Assembly (NCBI GenBank): GCA_965223585.1
Contig: CBDCWW010000024.1
Coordinates: 496,001-560,000, forward strand
Length of the DNA stretch: 64,000 bases
Source: CBDCVN01 sp965223585
GTDB taxonomy: Bacteria > Deinococcota > Deinococci > Deinococcales > Trueperaceae
Direction: 5' to 3'
Of the stretch, positions 42,940 to 51,087 are shown in pieces. Within the stretch, counting starts at the first letter, position 1. Every line of letters starts with the position of its first letter. Both the position numbers and the translations under genes were made by a program. The notes under the pieces were generated by a model, which was not told where the DNA came from, did not search any database, and saw nothing but the letters and a program-made list of their open reading frames with translations.

Positions 42940-42971
42940 TGCCAAAGGTGGTTTGTAAACCACCTTTGGCA
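42940..42971. terminator. Perfect 15-bp hairpin between minus-strand genes
   Basis: The arms TGCCAAAGGTGGTTT and AAACCACCTTTGGCA form a perfect 15-bp stem with a 2-base loop, 12 bp beyond the stop of the alpha-2-macroglobulin gene. There is no U-tract on the minus strand. It may be a terminator, an mRNA 3' stabiliser or a regulatory hairpin. Confidence 0.55.
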
Positions 42972-42982
42972 TAGCATAAAAG

Positions 42983-45900
42983 CTACTCACCCTCACCAAT
43001 TCGCAAAGTTTTCTGCCTACCCACCCCCCGAACTTCTGGCTCATACATAAGCCAAGCCTGCGTAGGTAAAGCTGTAAATGTTCCCGGCGTCTCAGCCCGC
43101 AAAATATAGGTAAACTCTACACGATTACTTAGATAAGTAAAGTAGTAATCCACTCGCTCATCACGGACATCACGTCCATCGTACCAGTAGTTCCAACCAT
43201 AGTAATTATAACCGTAGCGGGGTTTAACTCCTGCTATCCTAAAGGCATGATCATTTTCAATGACACGGTAGCCTGCTGGTAAGGGCTCATTTACTAGTAC
43301 ATAGCGGTAATTGCCTTTAGGCTTAAGCTTGACTGTTACTAAAACATAGTCGCCTACATTAGCTTCTTTCAATGGTTTACGGTTGTAGGTATAGCGCTGT
43401 TCACGCTCATCAAATTCTGGGGTTAATGACTGATAGGTGCGATTTATTGAGAAGTGCTCAGAATCAACCTTGATAAAATCTCTTTCCTCAAAGAAAGAAA
43501 CACTAGCGCTCAAATAAAGCGTGCCACTACCATTAACTACTACTTTGAGTTGGTTTTCGCCTGCTTGCAGCTCATTTAAATCAATTTTTATAGCTTCACT
43601 CTGCTGTCCTACAATAAGCTTTTCCTCGCGTTGACGGTTATTTAAGTTAACTACTACATTATATTGTGAGTCACTCTCACCCTTAACCTCAGCCAGAACC
43701 AAGGCAGCTTTAATCACAGCAGCAGTATCTTTAGTAGCAACCCAACGCGCTCCTTTGCGTTCTAAGAGTAACCAGTTAACCACCTTAGGGATAATGGGGT
43801 CATCAGGGCGTAAACGAGCTAAAGCCTCGAGCGCATAAGCAGTAGCCTCAATCTGATCGTCATTCCAGTAATAGCGTGCTGCACCAGTTTCCCAATAAGC
43901 AAACCTTTCATGCTCATTTACTTGTTCTAAAAGGCTGTCAAGGTAAATATTAGCTCTTTCTTCGTGTCCAGCAATGGCGAGCGCTAAAGCACTTAAAGCC
44001 ATACCATAAGGAGACATATCATTACGGCCTATTTTGCTGCCTAGACCACTTATGTCTTTTCCTGCTCGAGCCAAAGCATAGTAAGCATAAGCCCTAGCGT
44101 CACCATTAGTTAGGCGGTAATTACTATAAGAAGAGTCCCCATTGACAAAACTATTTAAATAATCAAGGGCATTGTCTAAAATCCATGAGCGCACATTATA
44201 GCCTGCTTCTTGAGCATGAATAAGGCCATTAACCACATAGGCCGTAATAAAAGGATTAGAATCGTCATACTGCCAAAAACCCCAGCCACCATCACCATGT
44301 TGGAAACTATAAAGGCGCTTTAAACCTTTGGCTACAATATCATCAAGGTTTTCAGCTATGTCTTCGGGCAACATAGCCAAATCCCCTGCTTGGGCTGCTA
44401 AAACACTTGGTAAAAAGCGGCTCATGGTTTGCTCAGTGCAGCCATAAGGATAGCCAGCTAGATAGGCTAGAGCAGGTGAAACTGCTGCTGCCATAGAAGG
44501 TGTTAAATAAAGCGCACCTTGGGTGCTGTTTAAGTCTACTTTTTCTGGTAGGTTAAAGCTCCATAAGCTCGAGCCACTATCAGCCCAACCTATCTCATCA
44601 CGTATACCATGGGGCAATACTGGCACTGGAATTTTCATAGCATCACTGGCTTCGGGAGTAAGCGCTGTAGCTGTTAAGTAAGCAGTGCCTGTTTCTGAAG
44701 CAGTAGCTTCAAAGTCAGCAGTTTCTCTTGCATTTGCTGCCAGACTAATAGCCTGTGGGTCAGGATTTTTAATATCAAAACCTTCTGCTGCCAGTTCTAG
44801 TTGTCCTTCTTGGTCACTATCTAAATTGTTTTGGCCTATAACCCTTACAGAAGCTTCATCACCACGAATGAAAAAGCGTGGTGTAGCCAAGCGGGCAATA
44901 ACAGGTAAAGTAGTGGTTACTGAATAGGTGTTTTCTCCTACTTGGTCACCTAGAGTAATAGCTCTAGCTGTTAAACGCCATTCAGTCAAATTATCAGGAA
45001 AGGTAACTTCAACTGTTGCTCTCCCCTGTTCATCAGTTTCTATAGTAGGTAACCATAGAATAGTGTCTCTAAAGTCCTCGCGCAGTTCTGCCTCGGCAAG
45101 GCCAGAATCTTTACTCTGAGCAAAAACACTTTCATCCATGGCTGCTCGAGCTCCTTCAGGAGCCGCCTCCAAAGAACCTACAGCTCCATCTAATGTACCA
45201 ACATTACCAAAGTAGTACCAAGCACTTAGTTGTGTCCCTACAGCATTACTCCTCAAACCGTAGAAAAAGCCACGTATATCTGGTGTATTATCAGAACGAA
45301 CTAGAAAAATACCTTCATCCACCAAGGCAAGAGCAATTTGGGCCTTTACACCTTCGCCTTCTGTGTTTGACAAACGCAAATCAAAAGTACCAGTTTCACC
45401 CGGTTCGTAGGTATCAGAGTTAGAGGTGATTTCTACATTCAAGAACTTACCAACAGGGGGAACTTTAAAGCCTGCCGTTTCATAGTACATCTCTCCCTCG
45501 CCTATTATGGCTACTGCTATGTAACCATTGGGAGACATATCTTCAGTGATCTCTAATTCATAGGTTAGAACTGTACCCTCAATCTCAATTAATTCTGCAC
45601 TTTCTAATACCTCTCCCTCATGGGTTAAAAGTATGTGGGCGTCTTCAACAGGCGACTGAATAACAAAGCGAGCAGTCTCCCCTATTTCATACTCAGGTTT
45701 ATCAGCACGAATAGAAATAGCATCGTAAGCCCAGTACCAACGTGAGCTTCCTGAAACCCAAACTGAATCACTAGCACTAGTTGCTCTACCTGCTTCATCT
45801 TCTGCTTCTACAACAAGGCTATAGGAACCTTGTCTATCAAAAGGTATCTTGATTATTGCTTCACCACTAGCATCAGTCTCACCTTGAATGACTTCTTTGC

Positions 45901-47389
45901 CTTCTTGCTGCCTACCAATCCCACGCCGCCAATAATAGCGCTCACTACTTAAGCTAAAAGGTACACTTACCGGATTTCCTTCTAAATCTTCAGCTTGAAC
46001 ACGTACCTGTGCTTCTTCCCCTTCTTCATAAGCATAGCGGTCAGTAGAAACATTTAAAACAATGTTTGCACGGTAAGCAATAATTTCCCCTGTGCCACTA
46101 ATCTCACGCCTAGCTTCATCCGTTACGCCTGCTTGTATAGTGATCTGGTAATCTTCTTCTTCAAGTGGTAAGTCTACTTCTATCTCTAGCTCGCCTGCTT
46201 CGTTTAAAACACTTTCACCCCGTTCAATCATGTCACCACCGTAGTAGCTCGAGTAACTATAATCTTCATAGAAGCCATAGCGCGATGTATAGCGGTAGCG
46301 ATAATAAGGCTGCTTAAGCACAGCATAATTAACTTCTCCCCCAGCTACAGCCCCACCAAAGAGATATTCTGCTTTTATTACAAATTTTGCCTTACCCCCT
46401 TGAACAGTATAGCTTTCCTCAGATTCAACAGTTACTTTATATTCAGGCTTTTGGAACTCTTCAACATAAAAATCACTGCTATGAGACTCTCCTAAAACAG
46501 TTGTTTCAATGCTGTATCTACCTAGTGGTGGTTCAGCACTTAGTACAATCTCTCCATGAAAACTGCCGTATTCATCGGTAGTAAAAGTTTCACGGTAAAT
46601 CTCTTCGTAATCAGCATCACGAATTACCACTATAGCTTCTTCATCAACTAGAACCTCTAAACCTGCTGGTGAACGTGCTGTCCCCTTAAAGTAAACAGTA
46701 TGTGTAGGACGGTAAACTGAACGATCTGTGTGTACATAAACCTTGCTCTTTTGCAAGTTCCAGCTTTGCCAATAACTACTGCTAAAAGCCCATGACTTGC
46801 CAATATTAGCAGCTAAAACAGGATTATCCTCGCTGCGCTCAAAACGGGCTAGACCATCAGCATCACTAAGGGTCTCATTTATAATTCCTTCACTAGACAG
46901 CAAGTAAACACTACTCTTTTTGGGGTTGCCACTTTGTAGGTTAGCCGTGTAGGTTAGCGCTATATCTTGGTCAGACTTAACCACCATGCCCAAATCTGTA
47001 ACTAGAATCAAAGTCGCTGCTGCCTGCTCACCCTCACCCACTTGAGCAAAGTACATGCCCAAAGGCAATCCCTGTATTTTAGTTGATTCATAATAGCTAC
47101 GCTTACGCTTTTTGAGATGGTAGGTGCGCAGTAAGTCTAGCTCAAGTTCATTACTACCCTGAAAACCTTGTGGGCCACCTAATTCTAAAACTTTTTCGGG
47201 ATTTTCAATACGGTAAAGGTTAAGTTCTGCACGTTCATTATCACCTAGATAAACTTCTAGATTAATAGTGTCCCCGGGGGCATAAGTTCCCCCACCATAA
47301 AGTGACATTCTAGCTTGGGCAGTGTTGGCTAGAAATACACCTAGCAACACTATCAGCAAAAAGAACTTGAAGTTGCGACATAAATACAT
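42983..47389 (-). CDS. Bacterial alpha-2-macroglobulin with thioester
   Basis: A 1468-residue exported protease inhibitor. The signal peptide (FFLLIVLLGVFLANTAQA) lacks a lipobox, so the protein is probably periplasmic or secreted. Multiple MG domains fill the first 700 residues or so (for example KVYVHTDRSVYRPTHTVYFK, typical of MG3). The thioester motif GCTEQ lies about residue 980, followed by the alpha/alpha-toroid (SFQHGDGGWGFWQYDDSNP) and a C-terminal receptor-like domain. GGAGGAAAC precedes the ATG. Bacterial A2Ms often sit beside penicillin-binding protein 1C; no pbpC is seen here. Role: trapping host or competitor proteases. Confidence 0.93.
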   Translation of the reverse strand: MYLCRNFKFFLLIVLLGVFLANTAQARMSLYGGGTYAPGDTINLEVYLGDNERAELNLYRIENPEKVLELGGPQGFQGSNELELDLLRTYHLKKRKRSYYESTKIQGLPLGMYFAQVGEGEQAAATLILVTDLGMVVKSDQDIALTYTANLQSGNPKKSSVYLLSSEGIINETLSDADGLARFERSEDNPVLAANIGKSWAFSSSYWQSWNLQKSKVYVHTDRSVYRPTHTVYFKGTARSPAGLEVLVDEEAIVVIRDADYEEIYRETFTTDEYGSFHGEIVLSAEPPLGRYSIETTVLGESHSSDFYVEEFQKPEYKVTVESEESYTVQGGKAKFVIKAEYLFGGAVAGGEVNYAVLKQPYYRYRYTSRYGFYEDYSYSSYYGGDMIERGESVLNEAGELEIEVDLPLEEEDYQITIQAGVTDEARREISGTGEIIAYRANIVLNVSTDRYAYEEGEEAQVRVQAEDLEGNPVSVPFSLSSERYYWRRGIGRQQEGKEVIQGETDASGEAIIKIPFDRQGSYSLVVEAEDEAGRATSASDSVWVSGSSRWYWAYDAISIRADKPEYEIGETARFVIQSPVEDAHILLTHEGEVLESAELIEIEGTVLTYELEITEDMSPNGYIAVAIIGEGEMYYETAGFKVPPVGKFLNVEITSNSDTYEPGETGTFDLRLSNTEGEGVKAQIALALVDEGIFLVRSDNTPDIRGFFYGLRSNAVGTQLSAWYYFGNVGTLDGAVGSLEAAPEGARAAMDESVFAQSKDSGLAEAELREDFRDTILWLPTIETDEQGRATVEVTFPDNLTEWRLTARAITLGDQVGENTYSVTTTLPVIARLATPRFFIRGDEASVRVIGQNNLDSDQEGQLELAAEGFDIKNPDPQAISLAANARETADFEATASETGTAYLTATALTPEASDAMKIPVPVLPHGIRDEIGWADSGSSLWSFNLPEKVDLNSTQGALYLTPSMAAAVSPALAYLAGYPYGCTEQTMSRFLPSVLAAQAGDLAMLPEDIAENLDDIVAKGLKRLYSFQHGDGGWGFWQYDDSNPFITAYVVNGLIHAQEAGYNVRSWILDNALDYLNSFVNGDSSYSNYRLTNGDARAYAYYALARAGKDISGLGSKIGRNDMSPYGMALSALALAIAGHEERANIYLDSLLEQVNEHERFAYWETGAARYYWNDDQIEATAYALEALARLRPDDPIIPKVVNWLLLERKGARWVATKDTAAVIKAALVLAEVKGESDSQYNVVVNLNNRQREEKLIVGQQSEAIKIDLNELQAGENQLKVVVNGSGTLYLSASVSFFEERDFIKVDSEHFSINRTYQSLTPEFDEREQRYTYNRKPLKEANVGDYVLVTVKLKPKGNYRYVLVNEPLPAGYRVIENDHAFRIAGVKPRYGYNYYGWNYWYDGRDVRDERVDYYFTYLSNRVEFTYILRAETPGTFTALPTQAWLMYEPEVRGVGRQKTLRIGEGE

Positions 47390-47580
47390 GTTTCCTCCAA
47401 ATGTTTAGCATAGTTATGCTAATTTTATACTCTAAAAGATTTTGAAGTGTATGAAGCTGTGGATATTATACGAACAATAAAATCCCTCAATAAAATTAAC
47501 TACTGATGAAAGAGTAGCAAGGGTAATAAATCTGATTTTTATTTAGAAGAGCCGCCAGCCACAGAGGCTCAGTCATAAAA

Positions 47581-48182
47581 CCACCACCAGAGGTGGTGGC
47601 TTGTTTTGTTAACCCCTAGAAGGGGTATCGGACGCTAGTGCCCGATACTACTCAAATAGGCTCCTCTGTTGTGCCTCTAATGCTCTTTCCTTCTGCTCTT
47701 GCCAACGTATATACTTCCTTATCTTTTGTTCATCTAACCCTACTGTGCTTACACAATATCCTCTACTCCATAAGCTCTTTTGCGGATATCCTCTTAACTT
47801 CCTTCCATACATCTTTAGCATGTTTATTGCTGACTTTCCCTTGATAAAGCCCATTATCCCTGACACGGAATATTTTGGTGGGATTGATACCAACATGTGT
47901 ACATGATCCTTTCTTATGTTCAGTTCTAACACCTCTACTCTATCTTTTTCTCTACACAACTTGTATATTATCTGCTTCAAGGATTCCTCTACTCCATCCT
48001 TCAGCACTCTAAAACGATACTTTGGACAAAAAACTACGTGATACTCACAACTGTAAATTGAGTGTGACAACTTTTTGTATCTGCTATTCTTGGGCATGTA
48101 TTTCCCTTTCTTTAACCTTCTAGGGAAATACATCATTGCTTAACTAGTAGAACTTTTTACTAGACCACTACCAGAGGTAGTG
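47581..48182 (-). mobile_element. IS200-type insertion sequence (tnpA only), copy 2
   Basis: The end hairpins CCACCACC-AGA-GGTGGTGG (47581-47599) and CCACTACC-AGA-GGTAGTGG (48164-48182) are the same types as in copy 1, whose loops are TGA and ATA. The order and spacing are alike: GGCTT then about 40 bp, the gene, then a short inverted repeat CTAGTA/TACTAG near 48141-48163. It lies between the alpha-2-macroglobulin and DUF2330 genes. Confidence 0.85.
47648..48097 (-). CDS. tnpA: IS200/IS605-family Y1 transposase, second copy
   Basis: The start was set at the ATG 48095-48097 (MPKNSRYKKLSHS), which matches the start of the other copy and has AAGGGAAAT upstream; an ATG at 48136 would add 13 residues from the hairpin region. 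The product of 149 residues has HVH at 65-67 and Tyr129 in IRKYIRWQE. It differs from copy 1 at many positions, so the two are related elements, not a recent duplication. Confidence 0.95.
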   Translation of the reverse strand: MPKNSRYKKLSHSIYSCEYHVVFCPKYRFRVLKDGVEESLKQIIYKLCREKDRVEVLELNIRKDHVHMLVSIPPKYSVSGIMGFIKGKSAINMLKMYGRKLRGYPQKSLWSRGYCVSTVGLDEQKIRKYIRWQEQKERALEAQQRSLFE

Positions 48183-48432
48183 GTTTCCACCAATGATAAT
48201 GAACAAGCAAGGCTTTATGCCAGCTTGACTACTTAAAGCATAAGTCAACTAAAAGGAATTGTATAGGTGTGTAGCAAATCGACTAGCTATGGTCTTTTTT
48301 ATGTTTCCAATGCCTTTTTAGTAAGAAATTCAAGTCTAGACAAAGCTTTTTTGTATACATACCTAGACAAGATAAAAAACTAGAGATACTCTTATTAAGT
48401 ACAACTTATGAGGTTGTTTTTGGAGGTTTCAC

Positions 48433-49755
48433 ATGAAAAGTTATGGTTCTAAGTTTATTCTAGGCTGCTTATTAATCTTAATAAGCAGCGCTCAGGCTTT
48501 CTGTGGGTTTTATGTCTCTAAAGCTGATGCTGATCTTTTTAATGAATCATCAAAAGTCATTCTCGCTCGAGAAGATAATAAAACCATTATGACAATGGCA
48601 AATGACTTTAAAGGTGATGTCAATGAGTTTGCTTTGGTAGTGCCTGTACCTACCGTTATGGAAGAAGGGCAAATTCAAGTAGGTGATAACGCTATTATTG
48701 ATAGAATTGATGCTTACAGTGCCCCTAGGCTAGTAGAATACTTTGATAGTGATCCTTGTATGCGTTATGAGTATCGAGAATTTGAAGGTGATTTTGCAAT
48801 TCCTTCTGCCCCTGTAGAAGAAAGTGCTGGACGTGACAGTGCCCTAGGGGTAACCATAGAAGCGTCTTTTAGTGTCGGTGAGTATGACATTTTGATCTTA
48901 AGCGCTGAAGAATCAGATGGTCTAGAAACTTGGCTTATAGAAAATGATTACAACATCCCTGAAGGTGCTGCTAATGCATTTAATGGCTATATCAAACAAG
49001 GTATGAAGTTCTTTGTTGCTCGAGTTAACCTAGAAGCCTTTGAAGAAAGTGGTCAAGTATTTTTACGTCCCTTACTCATGGCTTTCGAATCTGATAACTT
49101 TATGCTACCTATTCAACTTGGTACTGTTAATGCCGATGGCCCACAAGATCTAGTTATCTTTATGCTCTCCCCCAAAGGTAGAGTTGAAACTAGTAACTAC
49201 CGCATGGCTAAAATTCCTAGTGATGTCAATATTCCTGAATTTGTTGAAGATGACTTTGGTAACTTCTACCTAGATATGTTTGCTCATGGCTATGAAAGAG
49301 AAGATAGAGATGCTGTCTTCTTAGAATATGCTTGGGATATGGCTTGGTGTGATCCTTGTGCTGCTGATCCTCTTTCTGAAGAAGAGTTAAGAAGAGCTGG
49401 GGTATTTTGGTTAGATGATAGTGCAAACTTTGGTGCTCCCAATGTGTATTTAACTCGTATGCACTTACGTTACACCAGTGAAACGCACCCTGAAGATTTA
49501 ATGTTTGAGGTAACAGACAATCGTGAAAACTTCCAAGGTCGTTATATCTTACAAAGACCTTTTGAAGGAGCTATTACTTGTGAAGCAGGCAAAGAGTACG
49601 TTCGTAGTGTGAGAGAGCGTCAAGACAAAGAGGCACAGGCTTTAGCAAATTTAACAGGCTGGGACATCACTGATATTAGAGCTGAAATCACACCTTACCG
49701 CCCTGAAGAAAATGTTCCTTCTTGGTGGGAAAGAACTTTTGATCGTTTTAGATAG
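48433..49755 (+). CDS. DUF2330 exported protein
   Basis: A 440-residue protein with a signal peptide ending in SSAQAFCG, where the Cys soon after cleavage is typical of this family. It continues with FYVSKADADLFNESSKVILAR, FALVVPVPTVMEEGQIQVG and AYSAPRLVEYFDSDPC, which follow the DUF2330 pattern of gammaproteobacterial, deltaproteobacterial and other exported proteins. Function unknown; periplasmic or surface. A strong GGAGG lies eight bases before the ATG. Near 49340 WDMAWCDPCAADPLS holds a Cys pair. The C-terminal 40 residues are polar and lack a membrane anchor. Confidence 0.85.
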   Translation: MKSYGSKFILGCLLILISSAQAFCGFYVSKADADLFNESSKVILAREDNKTIMTMANDFKGDVNEFALVVPVPTVMEEGQIQVGDNAIIDRIDAYSAPRLVEYFDSDPCMRYEYREFEGDFAIPSAPVEESAGRDSALGVTIEASFSVGEYDILILSAEESDGLETWLIENDYNIPEGAANAFNGYIKQGMKFFVARVNLEAFEESGQVFLRPLLMAFESDNFMLPIQLGTVNADGPQDLVIFMLSPKGRVETSNYRMAKIPSDVNIPEFVEDDFGNFYLDMFAHGYEREDRDAVFLEYAWDMAWCDPCAADPLSEEELRRAGVFWLDDSANFGAPNVYLTRMHLRYTSETHPEDLMFEVTDNRENFQGRYILQRPFEGAITCEAGKEYVRSVRERQDKEAQALANLTGWDITDIRAEITPYRPEENVPSWWERTFDRFR

Positions 49756-49758
49756 TTT

Positions 49759-50028
49759 TTACTCTTCTTCATCCTGACTTGCAAGCATTTCAGAAATGAG
49801 TTTATCTGCTTCATCAGCACTGCCCTCAGGGACTAAGACATAGGCAATGCCTACATGATAAACCCCCAAGTGTGTTAATGCATCGCTTACTGTATCAGGG
49901 CCTTTGGTCATAACCACAAAGCCCTGATCTTCTAAAAAGACAGCAACCATTTCTGCAAGTTCTGGTGTAGGTGCTACATTAACAACAGTCCATTTATCAC
50001 CGTTGATTGTTAGAGTTTTACCTTTCAA
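49759..50028 (-). CDS. Small DUF2007-like protein
   Basis: An 89-residue soluble protein starting with TTG and preceded by AAGGAG. WTVVNVAPTPELAEMVAVFLEDQGF and YVLVPEGSADEADKLISEML follow the pattern of DUF2007 (putative signal-transducing) proteins: a beta-alpha-beta fold with a conserved helix that reads Ala-Glu..LExxG. It is convergent with the DUF2330 gene, three bases apart. Family assignment moderate, function unknown. Confidence 0.6.
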   Translation of the reverse strand: MKGKTLTINGDKWTVVNVAPTPELAEMVAVFLEDQGFVVMTKGPDTVSDALTHLGVYHVGIAYVLVPEGSADEADKLISEMLASQDEEE

Positions 50029-50169
50029 AGTCTCTCCTTAAATTTCCAAATAATGCCTAATCATAGCAAGTATTTTTACAGAAAAATTTGGAGTTGCCCA
50101 AACCTCGGAGGTTTCACGAAAAACCCTTATGAGTTTCTGTAGCGCAGTTTTGTGAAGAAAAGTGAGTAA

Positions 50170-50670
50170 ATGGAACCTCTAATAGGGGTAAATATTCAAC
50201 GTTATTCAAAAATATCATTTCCTAAAAGGCGTTATCTGCCCGGGCAAGGTTTACACCCAGATAAAGATCCCCAAGGTTCTCACATACCTGAAATCCCTTA
50301 TTCTCAAATTAAATTCTCTTTTGAGTCATGGCAGAAATCTGAGCAATATCTATATGCAATAGATTTATTCAATTATCAGTATTTCTGGGAGGCACATGAA
50401 GTTTTAGAGGGCTTGTGGGTTGAAATTGGAAGAGAAACAACAGCAGGAGTGTTTCTGCAAGGCATTATTCAAGTATCTGCTGCACTACTGAAAGAAGTAC
50501 AATCAAACCACAAAAGTGCCCTACGACTAGCAGATAAGGGTTTATTAAAATTACGTTCAAAATCTGGTGTATTTCTTGGTGTAAGGGTAGATTCTTTTAC
50601 AGAAGAAATTGAATCTTTTTTAGCAGGAAGATTGTCGTCATTTCCTCTTATCCTTCTGAAAAAAGAATAA
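50170..50670 (+). CDS. DUF309 family protein
   Basis: A 166-residue protein whose second half carries NYQYFWEAHEVLEGLWVEIG (about 76-95) and FLQGIIQVSAALL (about 101-113), the diagnostic motifs of DUF309. The His and Glu in EAHEVLE may bind a metal. The first 50 residues are basic/aromatic and not conserved in the family. The function of DUF309 is not known. No operon partners. Confidence 0.85.
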   Translation: MEPLIGVNIQRYSKISFPKRRYLPGQGLHPDKDPQGSHIPEIPYSQIKFSFESWQKSEQYLYAIDLFNYQYFWEAHEVLEGLWVEIGRETTAGVFLQGIIQVSAALLKEVQSNHKSALRLADKGLLKLRSKSGVFLGVRVDSFTEEIESFLAGRLSSFPLILLKKE

Positions 50671-50719
50671 GGTGGTTCATATTTTTCTGACATTAAAGTA
50701 CTGGAATTATACCGAACGT

Positions 50720-50945
50720 TAAATTATGGAATTATGGTCTATCAGTTAATCAGATAAATCAAAGCTCAGACAAGTGTTTTTCAAGCCTCTTAATTGTCTG
50801 AACTGTGATTAAGCTGATTTTTGGATTTATCTGATTTTTTATTTTTCTCTAAAATTACTAAATCCGCTGTCTAACATTGTTAAACTGTAGAATCATAGCC
50901 TATCAGTTAATCAGAAAAATCAAAGTTCAGACAAATGCCCTTCGA
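50720..50945. repeat. Dispersed-repeat block with direct and inverted copies
   Basis: CTATCAGTTAATCAGATAAA (about 50740) recurs as CTATCAGTTAATCAGAAAAA (about 50900), each followed by TCAAAG(C/T)TCAGACAA. Between them TTGTCTGAACTGTGATTAAG runs in the inverse sense. Such TCAGACAA/TTGTCTGA units are a common class of small dispersed palindrome. Confidence 0.6.
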
Positions 50946-51085
50946 GGTGGTAGAGATTCTTCGCTATGCGTTCATGCTGAGGGACAAAGCATCTCACGGC
51001 GTGATTTGGTGTTTAGTTACTTTAGCGTGATTCACGGGGTGGTGGAGATTCTTCACTGCGTTCAGAATGACATGGTTGGTGTATG
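50938..51085. repeat. Dispersed repeat, two direct units
   Basis: GGTGGTAGAGATTCTTCGCT (50948-50967) and GGTGGTGGAGATTCTTCACT (about 51039-51058) are direct copies, each followed by a GCGTTCA sequence; the second continues GAATGACATGG. The GATTCTTC..GCGTTCA..ATGACA unit is of a kind widely scattered in many bacterial genomes. Confidence 0.6.
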
Positions 51086-51087
51086 AC

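Larger units (their letters stand above)
50671..51087. other. Repeat-rich intergenic region
   Basis: This 417-bp stretch has no gene. It holds the inverted/direct repeat block at 50720-50945 and the element at 50938-51085. It separates the DUF309 gene from the convergent TIR-WD40 gene. Confidence 0.6.
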
